DNA of 64,000 nucleotides from Branchiostoma belcheri (GCF_001625305.1 NW_017803909.1:7870899-7934898); one strand, 5' to 3'; positions 9,132-20,531 are shown, counted from the stretch's first letter. The notes: generated by a model from the sequence alone, not told the origin. Translations and numbers: made by a program.

Positions 9132-12078
9132 ATGGCGCGGCGTGTGGCGGTGATCGGGGCGGGGGCCGCGGGGCTGTGCGCCGCCCGGCACCTGAGCGCC
9201 CGCCCGGACCAGTTCGTGCCCACGGTGTACGAGCAGACCGGGAGGGTCGGCGGGACCTGGGTCTACACGGACCGGGTAGGGACGGACGAACACGGTCTGC
9301 CGGTACACTCCAGCATGTACAAGAACCTCAGGTGAGTTGGCTGGTATCTTATTACCTGGTGGCTGGTGCCTTTAACCTTACGTGGTTGTCTGTTTATACT
9401 AGTAAATCTAATAGCAAGAGAGGGGCTATTAAAGTATTTTGTTTCAGCCAGAACTGTTTGCAGGTTGATTATTAGTCTGCTGTACTGCCTTGTACTCAGA
9501 ATCAATGTACACTTCTAACGGACTGGCTGTGTGTATGTATAACTATAAGCTTAATCATGATGTTTCATCATTCATAGACACATATTTAGAGTATCAAAGT
9601 CCAAAACCGTCTGGAAATCGTTAGGGAAGGAAAATGTAGCTGAAGGAGAGGGATAGGCTCCACCTTCCAATTCCGTATGCGAGACACAAATTGGCTTTAA
9701 AAACACTGCACTTATGGCCTCAAAAAGGCTCTTGGAGACTTGGAGTACCTTTGAGTTTAATAATATGTAATGTTTATAATATATCTCTTCACATCAACAG
9801 AACCAACCTACCTAAGGAGGTGATGGCCTTCCCAGACTTTCCCTTTGACAGCAGCCTGCCGTCGTTTATCACACACCAGGAGGTGCTGAGGTACCTGGAG
9901 GACTACACCGACCACTTCCAACTCAGGAAACACATCCAGGTGCATGGGCTTACCTTAAAACTTACTCACTCTAGGACTGATGACTCTCTCTCTCACTCTC
10001 ACTCACTCACTCACTCAATCAATCAGTCACTCTCACTCACTCTCTCTTTCACTCACTCACTCACTCAGTCACTCATGCACTCTCACTCACCCAGTCACTC
10101 ACGCACAAACTCACTCACCTCTCACTCTCTCACTCACTCACTCACTCACTCACTCACTCACTCACTCACTCACTCACTCACCCACCCACTCACCCACCCA
10201 CTCACCCACTCACTCACTCACTCACTCACTCACTCACTCACTCACTCACACTCGCTCGCTCGCTCTCACTCACTCACTCTCACTCACTTACTCACCCACC
10301 TACTCTCACTCACTCTTTCACTCACTCACTCACACTCGCTCGCTCGCTCTCACTCTCTCACTCACTCTCACTCACTTACTCACCCACCTACTCTCACTCA
10401 CTCTCTCTTTCACTCACTCACTCACTCAATCCAGGGTGTTCTCTCTCCCATGGAGGAACCCCTCCCTTGACTGGCTCCATTCTTGTCTTAGTCTGGCACT
10501 TCTGGGCCATGCAGGGCCCAGATGATGCACTAGACTGTCCCTCTATTTTATACAGGGCTGTGCAGGACTTCTGAAGTGCATGAGAATACGTTAAGAGATG
10601 GGAAAGACTTATTGACTTCGTATTGGTATGTCTTTTTGACAAAGGTAAATCATCCCATTCTTGGAGGTAAATGACAGATTCGTGATGAGAATAGCAAGAT
10701 AATTTGTCCCTCCGATCAAAATGGCATTAACTTTCTGCCTACCCTTTTGGAGTCATTACTAGCAAATATGCAGCGTTGCATGGTCTGCTTAAAGACAACC
10801 TCTGCTAAAAGAAGCAGGTAGGTGTCTCTAGGTACATACCCCTTTGTTTGTAACCCAACACAGCACTATCATTTTTGTTTGTTTGCTTGTCAAGTAACTT
10901 AGATATGAAATCAATAATGCATTATTATTTTTCTAGTTCCTGACCAAGGTGGACACTGTGAGACCAGTGCCCTGCGCTGACCAGATGGTGTGGGAAGTGA
11001 CCGTCAGCAGTGTGGAGGAGCCGGAGAAGAAGACCACTCAGCAGTTTGATGCCGTGATGGTTTGTAACGGGTCAGTGTTATCTTCTCCTTGTGTCATCTT
11101 CCTTAGAATTTGGACTGTGGAAAATCTAATAGAATGTAAGTCTTTGTACAGCATAACTTCAATTGCCAGTTGAAGAAGTATACATGTACTTCCATCTGTT
11201 AGTACATTGGATATTAATCTGTCAAAAAAGAGATAGTTACAGAATTGCTCATGTTCCCATTTTTTCTCCATAGGCATTACTCGGTGCCGTACATCCCTGC
11301 CATCCCCGGGGCTGAGTCGTTCCAGGGAAGGTTCATCCACAGTCACGAGTACCGCAGTCCGGACGACTTCGAAGGCAAAAACGTCGTACTACTTGGAGCA
11401 GCGTCATCAGGGCAAGACATCGCCTTGGAGATCAGCGCGACGGCCAATCAGGTCGTCCTCAGCCATGAAAAACCGCCAATCAAAAGCCAGCTCCCTTCCA
11501 ACATGAAGGAAGCTCCAGGGGTGGAGCGTTTCAAAGCTCCTAAAACTGTCAGGTTTACAAATGGGGAGGAATTTGAAGCTGATGTTTTTATGTACTGTAC
11601 CGGGTATCACTACCACTTCCCCTTTCTTACTCCGGAATGTGAGGTTTCCGTACAGCGGGGTCGCATCACCCCCCTTTACAAACACCTCCTCCACACCTCC
11701 TTCCCCACCCTGTCAATCGTCGGCATCTGCTGCCGTATCTGTCCCTTCCCTCAGTTCGACAGACAGGTCCTGTTCGCCCAGGCCGCGTTGGATGGCAGTT
11801 TCGCGCTCCCCTCTCGAGAAGAGATGGAGGAAGACATTCGGCGGGACTATCACCGTCGTTTAGACGCGGGGAAACCTCCGCACCACGCTCACGAGATGGG
11901 GGAGGAACAGTGGGAGTACAACAACGAACTGTCCCGGCTGATTGGACTTGCCCCCCTCCCCAAGGCAGTGGAGTTAGTGTACAGGGGTGTGCATCACGAG
12001 AGAGTTAACAACCTGCAGTGGTACAAGGACGGGCAGTATGAAATAACAGGGCCAGAATCCTGGAGAAAACTAGAGTAA
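9132..12078 (+). CDS. flavin-containing monooxygenase, short type, 4 exons
   Basis: NADPH- and FAD-dependent oxygenation of soft nucleophiles (N or S atoms). Exons 9132-9331, 9801-9939, 10937-11070 and 11274-12078 join in frame to 425 residues ending in TAA. Visible motifs: FAD Rossmann GAGAAG within VAVIGAGAAGLCAARHL near the N-terminus; GRVGGTWVY; the FMO signature FQGRFIHSHEYR; a second, NADPH-type Rossmann GAASSGQDIA in which the usual middle Gly is Ala; and the late YCTGYHYHFPFL. At 425 residues it matches the short FMOs of insects, yeast and plants rather than the roughly 530-residue vertebrate FMOs with a hydrophobic C-terminal tail; no such tail is seen. The ATG at 9132 (context AAGATGG) is preferred; the same frame runs open upstream without another ATG. 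It diverges from CPSF1 and converges on the LRR gene. The exact substrate cannot be inferred. Confidence 0.92.
9966..10434 (+). repeat. CTCA/CTCT microsatellite in FMO intron 2
   Basis: About 470 bp of (CTCA)n with CTCT, CCCA and CTCG variants fills half of the 997-bp intron between 9939 and 10937. Because it lacks T-A-A/G combinations it is open in several frames, which creates long false Ser/His/Leu/Thr reading frames. Two near-identical sub-blocks (about 10225-10330 and 10330-10420) point to slippage or unequal exchange. Confidence 0.95.
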
Positions 12079-12486
12079 GGGGGCCTGCATGGGGGGGTCC
12101 CGACAACGCTCTATGCTAAATTGTGAGAGCACTTGGTGAAACTATTTTCAAATGTTTTAGCTTCTATTTGAGTTGTAGAGTACTTTTCTTGCTTTGTAGG
12201 ACTTAAGTGGTGGTTGACCACCAGTCTTTATTTTTTACATATTGTATGGCCCCAGAAAAGCCAACAGGTAAAATGTAAAATACATGTAGAAAATACCTTG
12301 TCTAAAGTTAATGTTCAATTTTCAATCAAAGAGACTATTTTGAATGTATTAAAGAGATCATAAGAGTAATTTTATGCACTCATAACTGATTGAATACTCT
12401 GTGCAATGTACTAGTAGTAAATATAGGTGAATGAAAATTATATAATAAAAATTAATTGCACAGCTCTCTGCATTTGACAATGGTTG

Positions 12487-12492
12487 AATAAA
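12487..12492 (+). terminator. candidate polyadenylation signal for FMO
   Basis: AATAAA 409 bp after the FMO stop codon, followed by further AATAAA-like hexamers near 12535-12550. Any of these could serve. Confidence 0.5.
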
Positions 12493-12893
12493 CACCTTTG
12501 TAAAATGAAGTTGCCTAAGGAAATCAAGAACTTAATAAAATCCCAATAAATGTTGCATCAGTAAGCACAGCAGTCTTATTTTCTCTGCATGAGGAACCAT
12601 TTAAGTCTGTTTGAGACATACAAACTACATGAAGCTTTCTGTTGTGTTTGTTACCTTTGTCAGAAGGTTATGTGTTATTAGGTATACCCTACATAGGGGG
12701 TTGCTGATTTTGTAAATGGTTATAACTTGGGGTGTGGGATGTATCTTTATGATATTTGGAAGAAGATATGAAGTCATCAACCTCTTGTACTATGGATGAA
12801 ATACATCCAGAAATCTTCAATGTGATATATTTCTACCAGACAAAAATAAAGATAATGAGTATCAAACCACATTCTGTACAAGAACAATCACGT

Positions 12894-12899
12894 TTTATT
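12894..12899 (-). terminator. candidate polyadenylation signal for the LRR receptor
   Basis: TTTATT on the plus strand is AATAAA on the minus strand, about 700 bp past the receptor stop codon. It is the clearest minus-strand signal noticed between the two convergent genes. Confidence 0.4.
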
Positions 12900-13102
12900 A
12901 GGTTGATAAACAATATGGCTCAAACGAATACTAGTACTAGTAATAGATAATGAATATTGCAGTCTAGCGAACTAACGTGCGTTCATTGTGCAAAATAACA
13001 TACATTTTTGATACAGTCAGTGCGTGTACATGTGTGTGTCGTAGGCATTCAAATGTGCCTTGGTCAGTAGGTGTTTCCCAGGGTGGTCATCGGAGGCGCT
13101 TG

Positions 13103-13210
13103 GTGCAATTTTTGGCGACGCCACAGGGAGGAGCCTAATGGTACAGTATTGTGTGCAATTTTTGGCGACGTCTCAGGGAGGAGCCTAATGGTACAGTATT
13201 GTATGCAATT
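13103..13210. repeat. 50-bp tandem duplication
   Basis: Two 50-bp units starting at 13103 and 13153 (GTGCAATTTTTGGCGACG start, GTACAGTATT end) differ at only a few positions, with a partial third copy at 13203. It lies in the probable 3' UTR of the LRR gene. Confidence 0.85.
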
Positions 13211-13594
13211 TGCAAGAATTCTAGGAATTGTACAGCTATTTTGTCCACAGGCATGGAGTGTCTCCCAGCTCTGTTTGCAGACCCACATCTATGCCCACAT
13301 TCCTGGAAACCCTTTGGAAAACCTGGATGCCCTGATTTCTGTGACCCCGGGGCTCGTTCACTATATACTCAGGGGAGGAGTGCACTGTATCTGACTAGAC
13401 TTAACACGTACCGAGGCTTCTTCAAAATCATGAAATCATGGCAGTACCATGCAAACAATAACCCTAACAGCAACCACCGTCGCCATGGCAATGTATGTTT
13501 TCATTGCATTGCCAGTCTTGTTCTAACTCCATTGATTATTAGGGATCGATCTCCCATGTCCAGTAAGTGTCTGGATGTGTGCGGTGAGTTATGT

Positions 13595-16500
13595 TCACTT
13601 CATGTGAGCTGGTGTCTCACACTTCGATGTTGGTAGCGCTAGCGAAGGAAGGGACGACCACTGCACTATACTCCGATTCCTTCCACCCGTTATCTCCCAT
13701 GGCCAATAGGCGTTTAAGACTGTGCTGGTCTCTTCACTTTGTGAAACCCCACTTGAGTCTCTGAGTAGTGCGGATAAGGAACGTGATCGTTGTCTATTGT
13801 GTATTTTGTCTTCTACTATTTGCCTTGGCCAGTTGGTGTTTTCACTCTGTGAGATCTCACTTAAGTTTGGTAGCGCGGGTTGGGAATATGACCGCTTTAT
13901 GTTATGACCACCGTCCTCTGCGACCTGCCATGGCCAGTAGGTGTCTGGCCGTGAGTTACACGTACATTGCGGTATGTCTCCCATTGAGCGTGACATAAAC
14001 CCGTCTGTATTTACGCCATGACTTGTGCGTGAATACGTTTCTGTTACATGTCTTGCGTTCATGTATGTTCTCACGTCTTGGTCTTCGCCCGAGGACAACA
14101 AAGCCGCGGCCCCTCTTGCTCTTCTAGCTCTGCTTTGGTCTAGAGAGACTCCCTCTACATTCCCATAGAACGTTACGCAATGGGAGTTGTCAGCGATGCC
14201 ACTGCCATACACACCGACATGCCGGTTAGGTGTAGACTTGTAAGGGCGTATATTTTTGGCGCCCCCTCTTGTTCGAAGAGCTCTTCTAACTCTGATTTGG
14301 TCTAGAGAGACTCCCTCTACATTCCCATAGAACGTTACGCCATGGGAGTTGTCAGCGATGCCGCTGCCATACACACCGACATGCCCCCTAGGTGTAGACT
14401 TGTAAGGGTGTATATTTTTGGCGGCCCTTCTTGCTCGAAGAGCTCTTCTAACTCTGATTTGGTCTAGAGAGACTCCCTCTACATTCCCATAGAACGTTAC
14501 GCCATGGGAGTTGTCAGCATTGCCTCTGCCATACACACCGACATGCCCGCTAGGTGTAGACTTGTGAGGGGGTAGATTTTTGGCCACGCCGTCGTGGTAG
14601 ACGCAGGCGAAGCCTCGGCGCTGATTTTGCCTCACAGCACCGTCGTCGTATACACAGGTGCTGCTACTCTCCCCATTTTGCCCTAAAACTGTCAAGTCAG
14701 TGGCAGCAGCATAGAACACCAACCGGTCATCATCTTCATCTGGGATCTCGCCATAGGCTGGCTCAATGTCACACAATGAAGCAGGAAGTGATGATCTACA
14801 AGAGACGCCATGTTCAAGGACTTTTCCGTCGTCTGGAATGTCCCAGTATGTGTGCGGGAGGGCGGGAAGGGGTCTCTGGGCAGCTGAGACGACCTCATCG
14901 TCCGTGATCTCGCAGTAAACGGCTTCGATCGTACTTAGGGAACTCGGCAGCGACCTACGAGTAGAGAGTTGACGGTTTGAACCGTGGGAAACTACGGGTA
15001 GGGAGGTCGGCCTTGCCCGCCTAGATACCTTGACACGTGGCTGGCTGACACGGGTGTCCAGGTGGTTGATTGAACAGCATTTCTTTAACAGTAGCGCAAC
15101 AATGATTGCCAGCACCGGCAACAGCGCTAACACACTTGCCAGCATAAGCAAAATAAACAGGTGGCTTGTAGTTGTACTCGGTTCATCTTGGGTAGACCGA
15201 ATAGTACTGGTTGGTGAATATGTCGTCAATGACAATGTGGTCTGCTGTTGTTGTCCTGACATGGACATCGTGGTCTGTTGTCCTGGCAACGTGGTCTGTT
15301 GCCAGGACAACGTGGTCCGCTGCCCTGACAACGTGGTCTGTTGTCCTGGCAACACAGTCGACCGCGCAGGTGTTCTTTGGGACGTCAGACCACCACCCCG
15401 GTCTTTACAGACCCCGTACGGATCCGAGTGCGTTTTGTTGAGCATATTCTGGGCTCCACGGACATCGAACACAAGCCGACTACTGCTGTCCTTCTTGAGT
15501 AGAAAACATGTGACCCTCTTTGGGTTTTCGCTTCCGGCGTTTGTCGAATGTGCCCGATCAAATGTCATCGCGAGAGTTTCCTTCTTTGCGTTTCTTTCCC
15601 AAAATGACACCAAACGGAGGTTGAAGTCGTAAAATAAGGCCAGAGTGAGGCCGACACCGCCCCACGCCTGTCTGCATCGGTCATCGTTGTCGGTATGTGG
15701 ATCCAACGATCCGCGTTGGATCATGACAACAAAGGGCGTCTCACGTGTGATCTCTTCAGCCCACCAGCCACAGGATTCTGTGTGGTCATGAGTGGTGGGC
15801 GGATCAAAAGCCCATCTTAATGTCTGTTTATTGTGGTAGTTGCCATTTGTAACACAGAGCAGGCGATTGGCTACCTTGACAGACACGTCCTGCATTGAAT
15901 GCCAACCGGACAATCCAAAGCCAATGCTCCACGACGCCAGGTCGTGTTCTATCGCATCAGGACCAGTGTCTGGCCTTGCTCCGATGTTACCGAGGGCAAT
16001 GAGAGAACTTAGCACCCAGAACGCGCGTCCGTCCAGCTGTGACAGACCATTTCCACCGAGACCCAGTCTATCGAGCCCGGGGAGGTGTTCGAACGTCCCC
16101 TCGGCTATAACCTCGATGCAGTTCGACTCCAAGTTGATCTCATCCAGTTTGTTTAGCCCAATAAACCAGTCCGGCTCTACCTTCTCTATCAGGTTGCCGT
16201 TCAGGTACAGATAGCGAAGGTTAGATAGTCCCTTGAAGCACCCTGGATCCACCCTAACTATCTGGTTATTGGACAAGTCCAGCGAATTGAGGTTGGCCAG
16301 ACCAGAGAACCAGCTTTGTTTCACACGAACCAGCCTGTTAAAGGCTAGATCCAACCTGTTTATGGTAGTAAGACCAATCAGGGCATTGTCCTCAATATCC
16401 GTGATTTCGCCTTTTAAAAGAGCCAGAATGGTGATTTTCCGATAGCTTGCTAGTGTCCCTGCCCGCAAAACTCCGAACGGATACCCGATCACTGCCACTT

Positions 16501-16744
16501 TTGATTTGGACGCACCCATGCAAGGTATGATCGGACTGGACGCAGGGGAAGGAATAGTTCCATTAAAACCATTGCAGACGAGCCATGAATTAAGAGGGAT
16601 GTCCCCCATAGGCTTTTTAAGCCTGATGTCGGTGGGAAGATCCTCCAGCCGGCTTGCTACCCTACACTGAGGCGGGCAGGGGGTTTCTGAAGCTACACAG
16701 GTGGACACCATGGCCAAGAAAAACAACATGACGGCTAGCCTCAT
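13595..16744 (-). CDS. LRR single-pass receptor with repeated tyrosine-motif tail
   Basis: Intronless 1,049-residue frame. Residues 1-19 form a signal peptide (MRLAVMLFFLAMVSTCVAS) followed by an LRRNT-like CPPQC. About six leucine-rich repeats span residues 110-255 (for example LANLNSLDLSNNQI and LSNLRYLYLNGNLI). A Cys- and Trp-containing segment follows (260-450), then a Gln/Thr-rich stalk (462-510, PGQQTTLSGQRTT style), a membrane helix at about 528-554 followed by KKCC, and a 495-residue cytoplasmic tail. The tail has three Tyr modules (VYCEITDDE, TYWDIPDD, AYGEIPDE), three near-identical 54-residue repeats (about residues 705-875) each with VYG and FYGNVEGV, and later TYWPWQV/AYWPWEI units. 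Family: LRR transmembrane receptors of the expanded amphioxus type. Signalling through SH2-type adaptors is an inference. No TIR, kinase or death domain is seen. The ATG at 16744 is chosen because the signal peptide follows it directly. Confidence 0.85.
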   Translation of the reverse strand: MRLAVMLFFLAMVSTCVASETPCPPQCRVASRLEDLPTDIRLKKPMGDIPLNSWLVCNGFNGTIPSPASSPIIPCMGASKSKVAVIGYPFGVLRAGTLASYRKITILALLKGEITDIEDNALIGLTTINRLDLAFNRLVRVKQSWFSGLANLNSLDLSNNQIVRVDPGCFKGLSNLRYLYLNGNLIEKVEPDWFIGLNKLDEINLESNCIEVIAEGTFEHLPGLDRLGLGGNGLSQLDGRAFWVLSSLIALGNIGARPDTGPDAIEHDLASWSIGFGLSGWHSMQDVSVKVANRLLCVTNGNYHNKQTLRWAFDPPTTHDHTESCGWWAEEITRETPFVVMIQRGSLDPHTDNDDRCRQAWGGVGLTLALFYDFNLRLVSFWERNAKKETLAMTFDRAHSTNAGSENPKRVTCFLLKKDSSSRLVFDVRGAQNMLNKTHSDPYGVCKDRGGGLTSQRTPARSTVLPGQQTTLSGQRTTLSWQQTTLPGQQTTMSMSGQQQQTTLSLTTYSPTSTIRSTQDEPSTTTSHLFILLMLASVLALLPVLAIIVALLLKKCCSINHLDTRVSQPRVKVSRRARPTSLPVVSHGSNRQLSTRRSLPSSLSTIEAVYCEITDDEVVSAAQRPLPALPHTYWDIPDDGKVLEHGVSCRSSLPASLCDIEPAYGEIPDEDDDRLVFYAAATDLTVLGQNGESSSTCVYDDGAVRQNQRRGFACVYHDGVAKNLPPHKSTPSGHVGVYGRGNADNSHGVTFYGNVEGVSLDQIRVRRALRARRAAKNIHPYKSTPRGHVGVYGSGIADNSHGVTFYGNVEGVSLDQIRVRRALRTRGGAKNIRPYKSTPNRHVGVYGSGIADNSHCVTFYGNVEGVSLDQSRARRARGAAALLSSGEDQDVRTYMNARHVTETYSRTSHGVNTDGFMSRSMGDIPQCTCNSRPDTYWPWQVAEDGGHNIKRSYSQPALPNLSEISQSENTNWPRQIVEDKIHNRQRSRSLSALLRDSSGVSQSEETSTVLNAYWPWEITGGRNRSIVQWSSLPSLALPTSKCETPAHMK
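14141..14626 (-). repeat. three 162-bp in-frame repeats in the LRR receptor tail
   Basis: The marker TAGAGAGACT recurs at 14141, 14303 and 14465, exactly 162 bp (54 codons) apart. The units are highly similar at DNA level, including synonymous sites, so the expansion is recent or is being homogenised. Confidence 0.9.
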
Positions 16745-18994
16745 CTTCTGGTATCGAAAGCCACCAAAATACGTGACTCAAGATTTAAACTGTTGAAAAG
16801 TCAATATCTTCTCTGCTTGAACGGTACCGGTGTCAACTTTTCGATATTGGTCAGGCAAGAGCGGATATCGAACCTGAAAAATACAGTAGCGCACACTAGT
16901 ACGGTTGCGTTTGTAGTAATAGTAGAGAGTGGCGGCAGCATTTTGCGCATTTGAATGAGAACGACTCTGAAATAAACCTTACCTTACCTCTCAAGCATTA
17001 TATAGTAATAATGAAATACTGACCTTTTTGTTCTTCGTTGTTGATCCCCTGCTCTATCCTTCTACTGGTTGCCGAAACTCCTTACGACTCTCTAAAACTG
17101 GTACCCAGTCGACCGTTGGCTCGTCGGTGACGTCGGTGCTCAGAGAACTGCGCGCCCGCCCGGGTCCCTTCAGTGATTAGACTGGCCAAATGGAAAGATC
17201 AACCGGCAGAGAAGGGCCGAAAAGTGGGCCGTAGATCTAGAGATTGGTCACCTCTTTAACAAGTCTGAAGACGGTTCTCAAAACACCGATTTTCTCCCAA
17301 CTCAGCAGGAAAATGTGCTCTCTTCTTGCACCACCGCTTTTAAATTGGTACCACAAAAATTTGATTCAGCGGACGAATCTCTGGTTTACGCGAAATGTTA
17401 TGCAAGCGTGCGCAAAATGCATTCATTGAGCTTGTTTTGCAAGGGCTGTTACGAAACATGCGCCCATTTTGTTACAGATTCGTGAAACTTTTGCGTAGTT
17501 TCTCTGTTTTTTTAAAAGGCTTAAAAGACCTCTGGATTCACGACAACTTGAAACCAGGGTGCAAGCAGCAATACTTTTCGGTGCTCACTTTTCACATGAA
17601 ACGAAATCTATTTAAACTAAATCCGCCAAAATACAACAAAGCTTGTGTCGCGTGCTATTGAATCGGCTGACATCCAAGAACCAGGCCTTAACAGGCAAAT
17701 TCGTCTGCGTAATACAAATAGCTCGAATTTATCATGCAACAGACCAATTAATTTTCGTAGACAAATTAATGTAATATCTATCCATTACCATCGGTTTAGT
17801 TGTCCTAGTTTTAGATAAGTTTAATTTTTCAATACTGCAGTTTTTACAGCGTACAAGTGTGACTTTCTAGGACATTTTGCTGGTGTTGTTTCGAGTTGAT
17901 GCTTCGACAAAGAATCTGCCTGTCCCAAACACACAAAAGAATTCCAACCAGTTGCAAAACGCATAGTCATGCAGCAAATCCGTCGGCATGCCACTTCGAG
18001 TAATAAATTTGTCTGTAAAATCTCTGATATCGTATTGCTTTTAATCTCTAGCAAAGGAGGTCCATGAAGCGCGACCAGAAACGAATTTGAAACCACGGTT
18101 GCAAAGCATACGTCAGACAGCCAGTTGCAATTGGTCGTTTATTTGAATATGTACTGCTTTTACTAGTCTCGAGTACCAAATTTGTCTGTAAAATCTAAGA
18201 TGTTATTGCTTTTAATCTCTCCTTTTACTGATACGTCCTCGCTCCCGTTTTCCCCGACTGTTCAAGAGTTCAGTGTCCGACGGGCGCGCGCGTACACGTG
18301 TGTGTGTGTGTACCTGTGCCTGTGCCTGTGATATGTGTATGTACCTATGCCTATGCCTGTGTGCGCGCGTGTGGCTTCTTGTACAATGCTTCTTTCAAAC
18401 CGTGTCCGAGTACGATTGTCCTAAACTGCATTCATTGTTGTTCCCGCCGGAGGTGGTGAAGCTCGTCCTAGAATGGGCACATCATTCAGTCATTACTGCT
18501 CTTTACGTTTCTGCCACGTAAATTTTGGAATTGCAAATGAATAAAGATGTATCCCCCCTTAATCCATGACCGAGTCAATATGTAAAGTAAACCGGTGAAG
18601 TCACATTGCGTTCAGACGCAAATCGTGATCTGGTGAAACCGGTGCGAAACTACCTCCTGAGGTGGTTTGGGATCGAGGCGCTTTCAATGTGATTTGGATC
18701 AGACTAGATGGGGCCACTTGAATCCTGCTTCAGTGGAAACCACATGCAAAGCGCTTTCACTGATTCCGTCTGAACAGGGCCAAGCGTCCGGATCGAGCCG
18801 GATTGATTCGCTTTGATTAATCTGGCATCTGGGAATAGACAGATGACGTGCAGTTTTTGTTCGTACAGGTAGGCGGCGTGGTTGTGTTCCTAGAGGTGCA
18901 TTTGAAAGGAAATCACATGCGCTGGACGCAACGGATTTGTCTGCAATAAAATGAGGGTTCTTAATTGTGTTGTCTTCTTTACCATTCTTTGTTG

Positions 18995-19270
18995 TCTGGT
19001 GACCTAGATATTTATGTTTACCGAATAAAAACATTTTGTTTTTGCTCTGTTTCCTCTTCTTCTTCTTCTCCAAACCAATATTAGGTGAATGACCTGAACC
19101 AGACGTCTGTCACCATGGTAACTGGTGTTCAAGTTGCAATTTTATAGAAGGAGGGATTTAGACTCCTGTCGCTGACCATATGAATGTGTTGAGTAAGAAT
19201 TAACAGAGCAAACCATATGGGAAGGTATTATGTATTTGCTTTCCAAATGGTACCTTTCTAGTCGTTTAGA
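18995..19270 (-). repeat. dispersed repeat family D, copy 2
   Basis: Shares the GTTTACCG...TTTTTGCT...TTTCCTCTTCTTCT start, the CACCATGGTAACTGGTGTT centre and the GGTACCTTTCTAGTCG end with the copies at 1852 and 52790. Confidence 0.75.
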
Positions 19271-19405
19271 TGTTGTTGGCTGCCTAGTTGAGTAAAATGC
19301 ACGATGAAAACGTATCAACGGCAGACGCAATGACAAGTTCTTAACCTACAGTGGCCTTTACTTGCGTGACGCCCTCTCCTGCTCAAATTAAGGCGTCTAG
19401 CAAAG

Positions 19406-20077
19406 TAGAAAAATGTAATCTTGGGGACATCTATAAACGGTTGTGTCACTTGAACGTTTGACGTATGACGAGTTAACGTGCCCAGACCATGTCGAGTCGC
19501 ACGCAACCAGTCTTAGCAGAATTTGCATGATTATGTACATCTCTCTATGAACTACCTACATACCAAAAATGATGAAAATATGATGTTCCTTTCTGGACCT
19601 ATCTGCTTTAAAATATTTTGCCAGAATCTCCCCTGCAGTTCCAGAACAAGCTGCTAGGGGGGCAAAACCCACACCACTTATTCCTGACAGGAAAAGCTAT
19701 CTGTCACCAAAAAGCCAAGACCTTAGCATATTCAGGTCAAAAGATTTTTTTTAAAGTTCTGTTGCAGTACCAAGGTCAGCCACCAGGAGGCCTATATTTG
19801 ACCTTGACCGTCGTCTTCCTACGACCTACCAACATACCAAATATCATCACAATCCATAAAGGCGTTCTGAAGTTATGCTGACTATAAATGTCCGGAAACA
19901 CGAACAGACACACACACAGACAGACACGCTAAAAACAATACCTCCATTTTTCATGGAGGTAAAAAAAACGTAATCTTGGGGACATCTATAAGCGGTCGTG
20001 TCACTTGGACGTTTGACGTATGACGAGTTGACGTGCCCAGACCGTGTCGAGTCGCACGCAACCAGTCTTAACAGACA
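19406..20077. repeat. about 110-bp direct repeats flanking a dispersed element
   Basis: Segments 19406-19516 and 19965-20077 (GTAATCTTGGGGACATCTAT ... CGCACGCAACCAGTCTTA) are about 90% alike. Between them lies about 450 bp ending in a CAGACACGCT run and an ACCTCC...GGAGGT hairpin. No coding content. Duplication followed by insertion, or the reverse, cannot be decided. Confidence 0.65.
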
Positions 20078-20531
20078 AGATAATCCGATTGCGTAGCTAA
20101 AAACGGACTGAAATACCCAATCAAGTCACGGGAGCATCTAGGGGTTACAATACATCATACAGTGACGTCTTCCTTCACGATTTTTCCTCAGTGTACGTAT
20201 TTTTTTCTTAGGTGTGTTTGCTTGTAACAGGGACGTTCTAGATGCGTGAAAATGAGGATCCTATTTGCATAATCAAGGGGAATAATCTATAATTTGTCAG
20301 TCATAAAGATTACCATCATTTGGCGAAGGTGTGAGGTCGTGGAACTCTAATATCATAATATGAATCCGGCTTTCCACTGATCATGAAGACGGTGATCAAT
20401 AATTGATTGGACCAGCGGAGTGGCGTGAGCGAAGGAAGGTAACCGTTCTGTCGGTCGACTTGTTTTCGCTGACATAGAGAACGGTCAAGGTCACATTTGG
20501 GACGACCTCAGCGGCATCCATCAAAGGTTGA

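Larger units (their letters stand above)
12079..13594. other. FMO / LRR-receptor convergent intergenic region
   Basis: AT-rich sequence holding the two 3' UTRs. No protein gene is supported here. It contains FMO poly(A) candidates, a minus-strand AATAAA at 12899-12894 suited to the LRR gene, and a short tandem duplication at 13103-13210. Confidence 0.6.

Noticed and set aside
9691-10525. 259- and 181-codon frames rich in Leu, Thr, His and Ser
   Set aside because: They run through the CTCA microsatellite of FMO intron 2. The repeat has no stop codons in several frames, and only the 9801-9939 part is exon.
13071-13636. Plus-strand frames of 107 and 161 codons
   Set aside because: Lie over a duplicated 50-bp repeat and the antisense end of the LRR gene; no similarity seen.
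15030-15632. 200-codon plus-strand frame
   Set aside because: Antisense shadow of the LRR receptor coding sequence.
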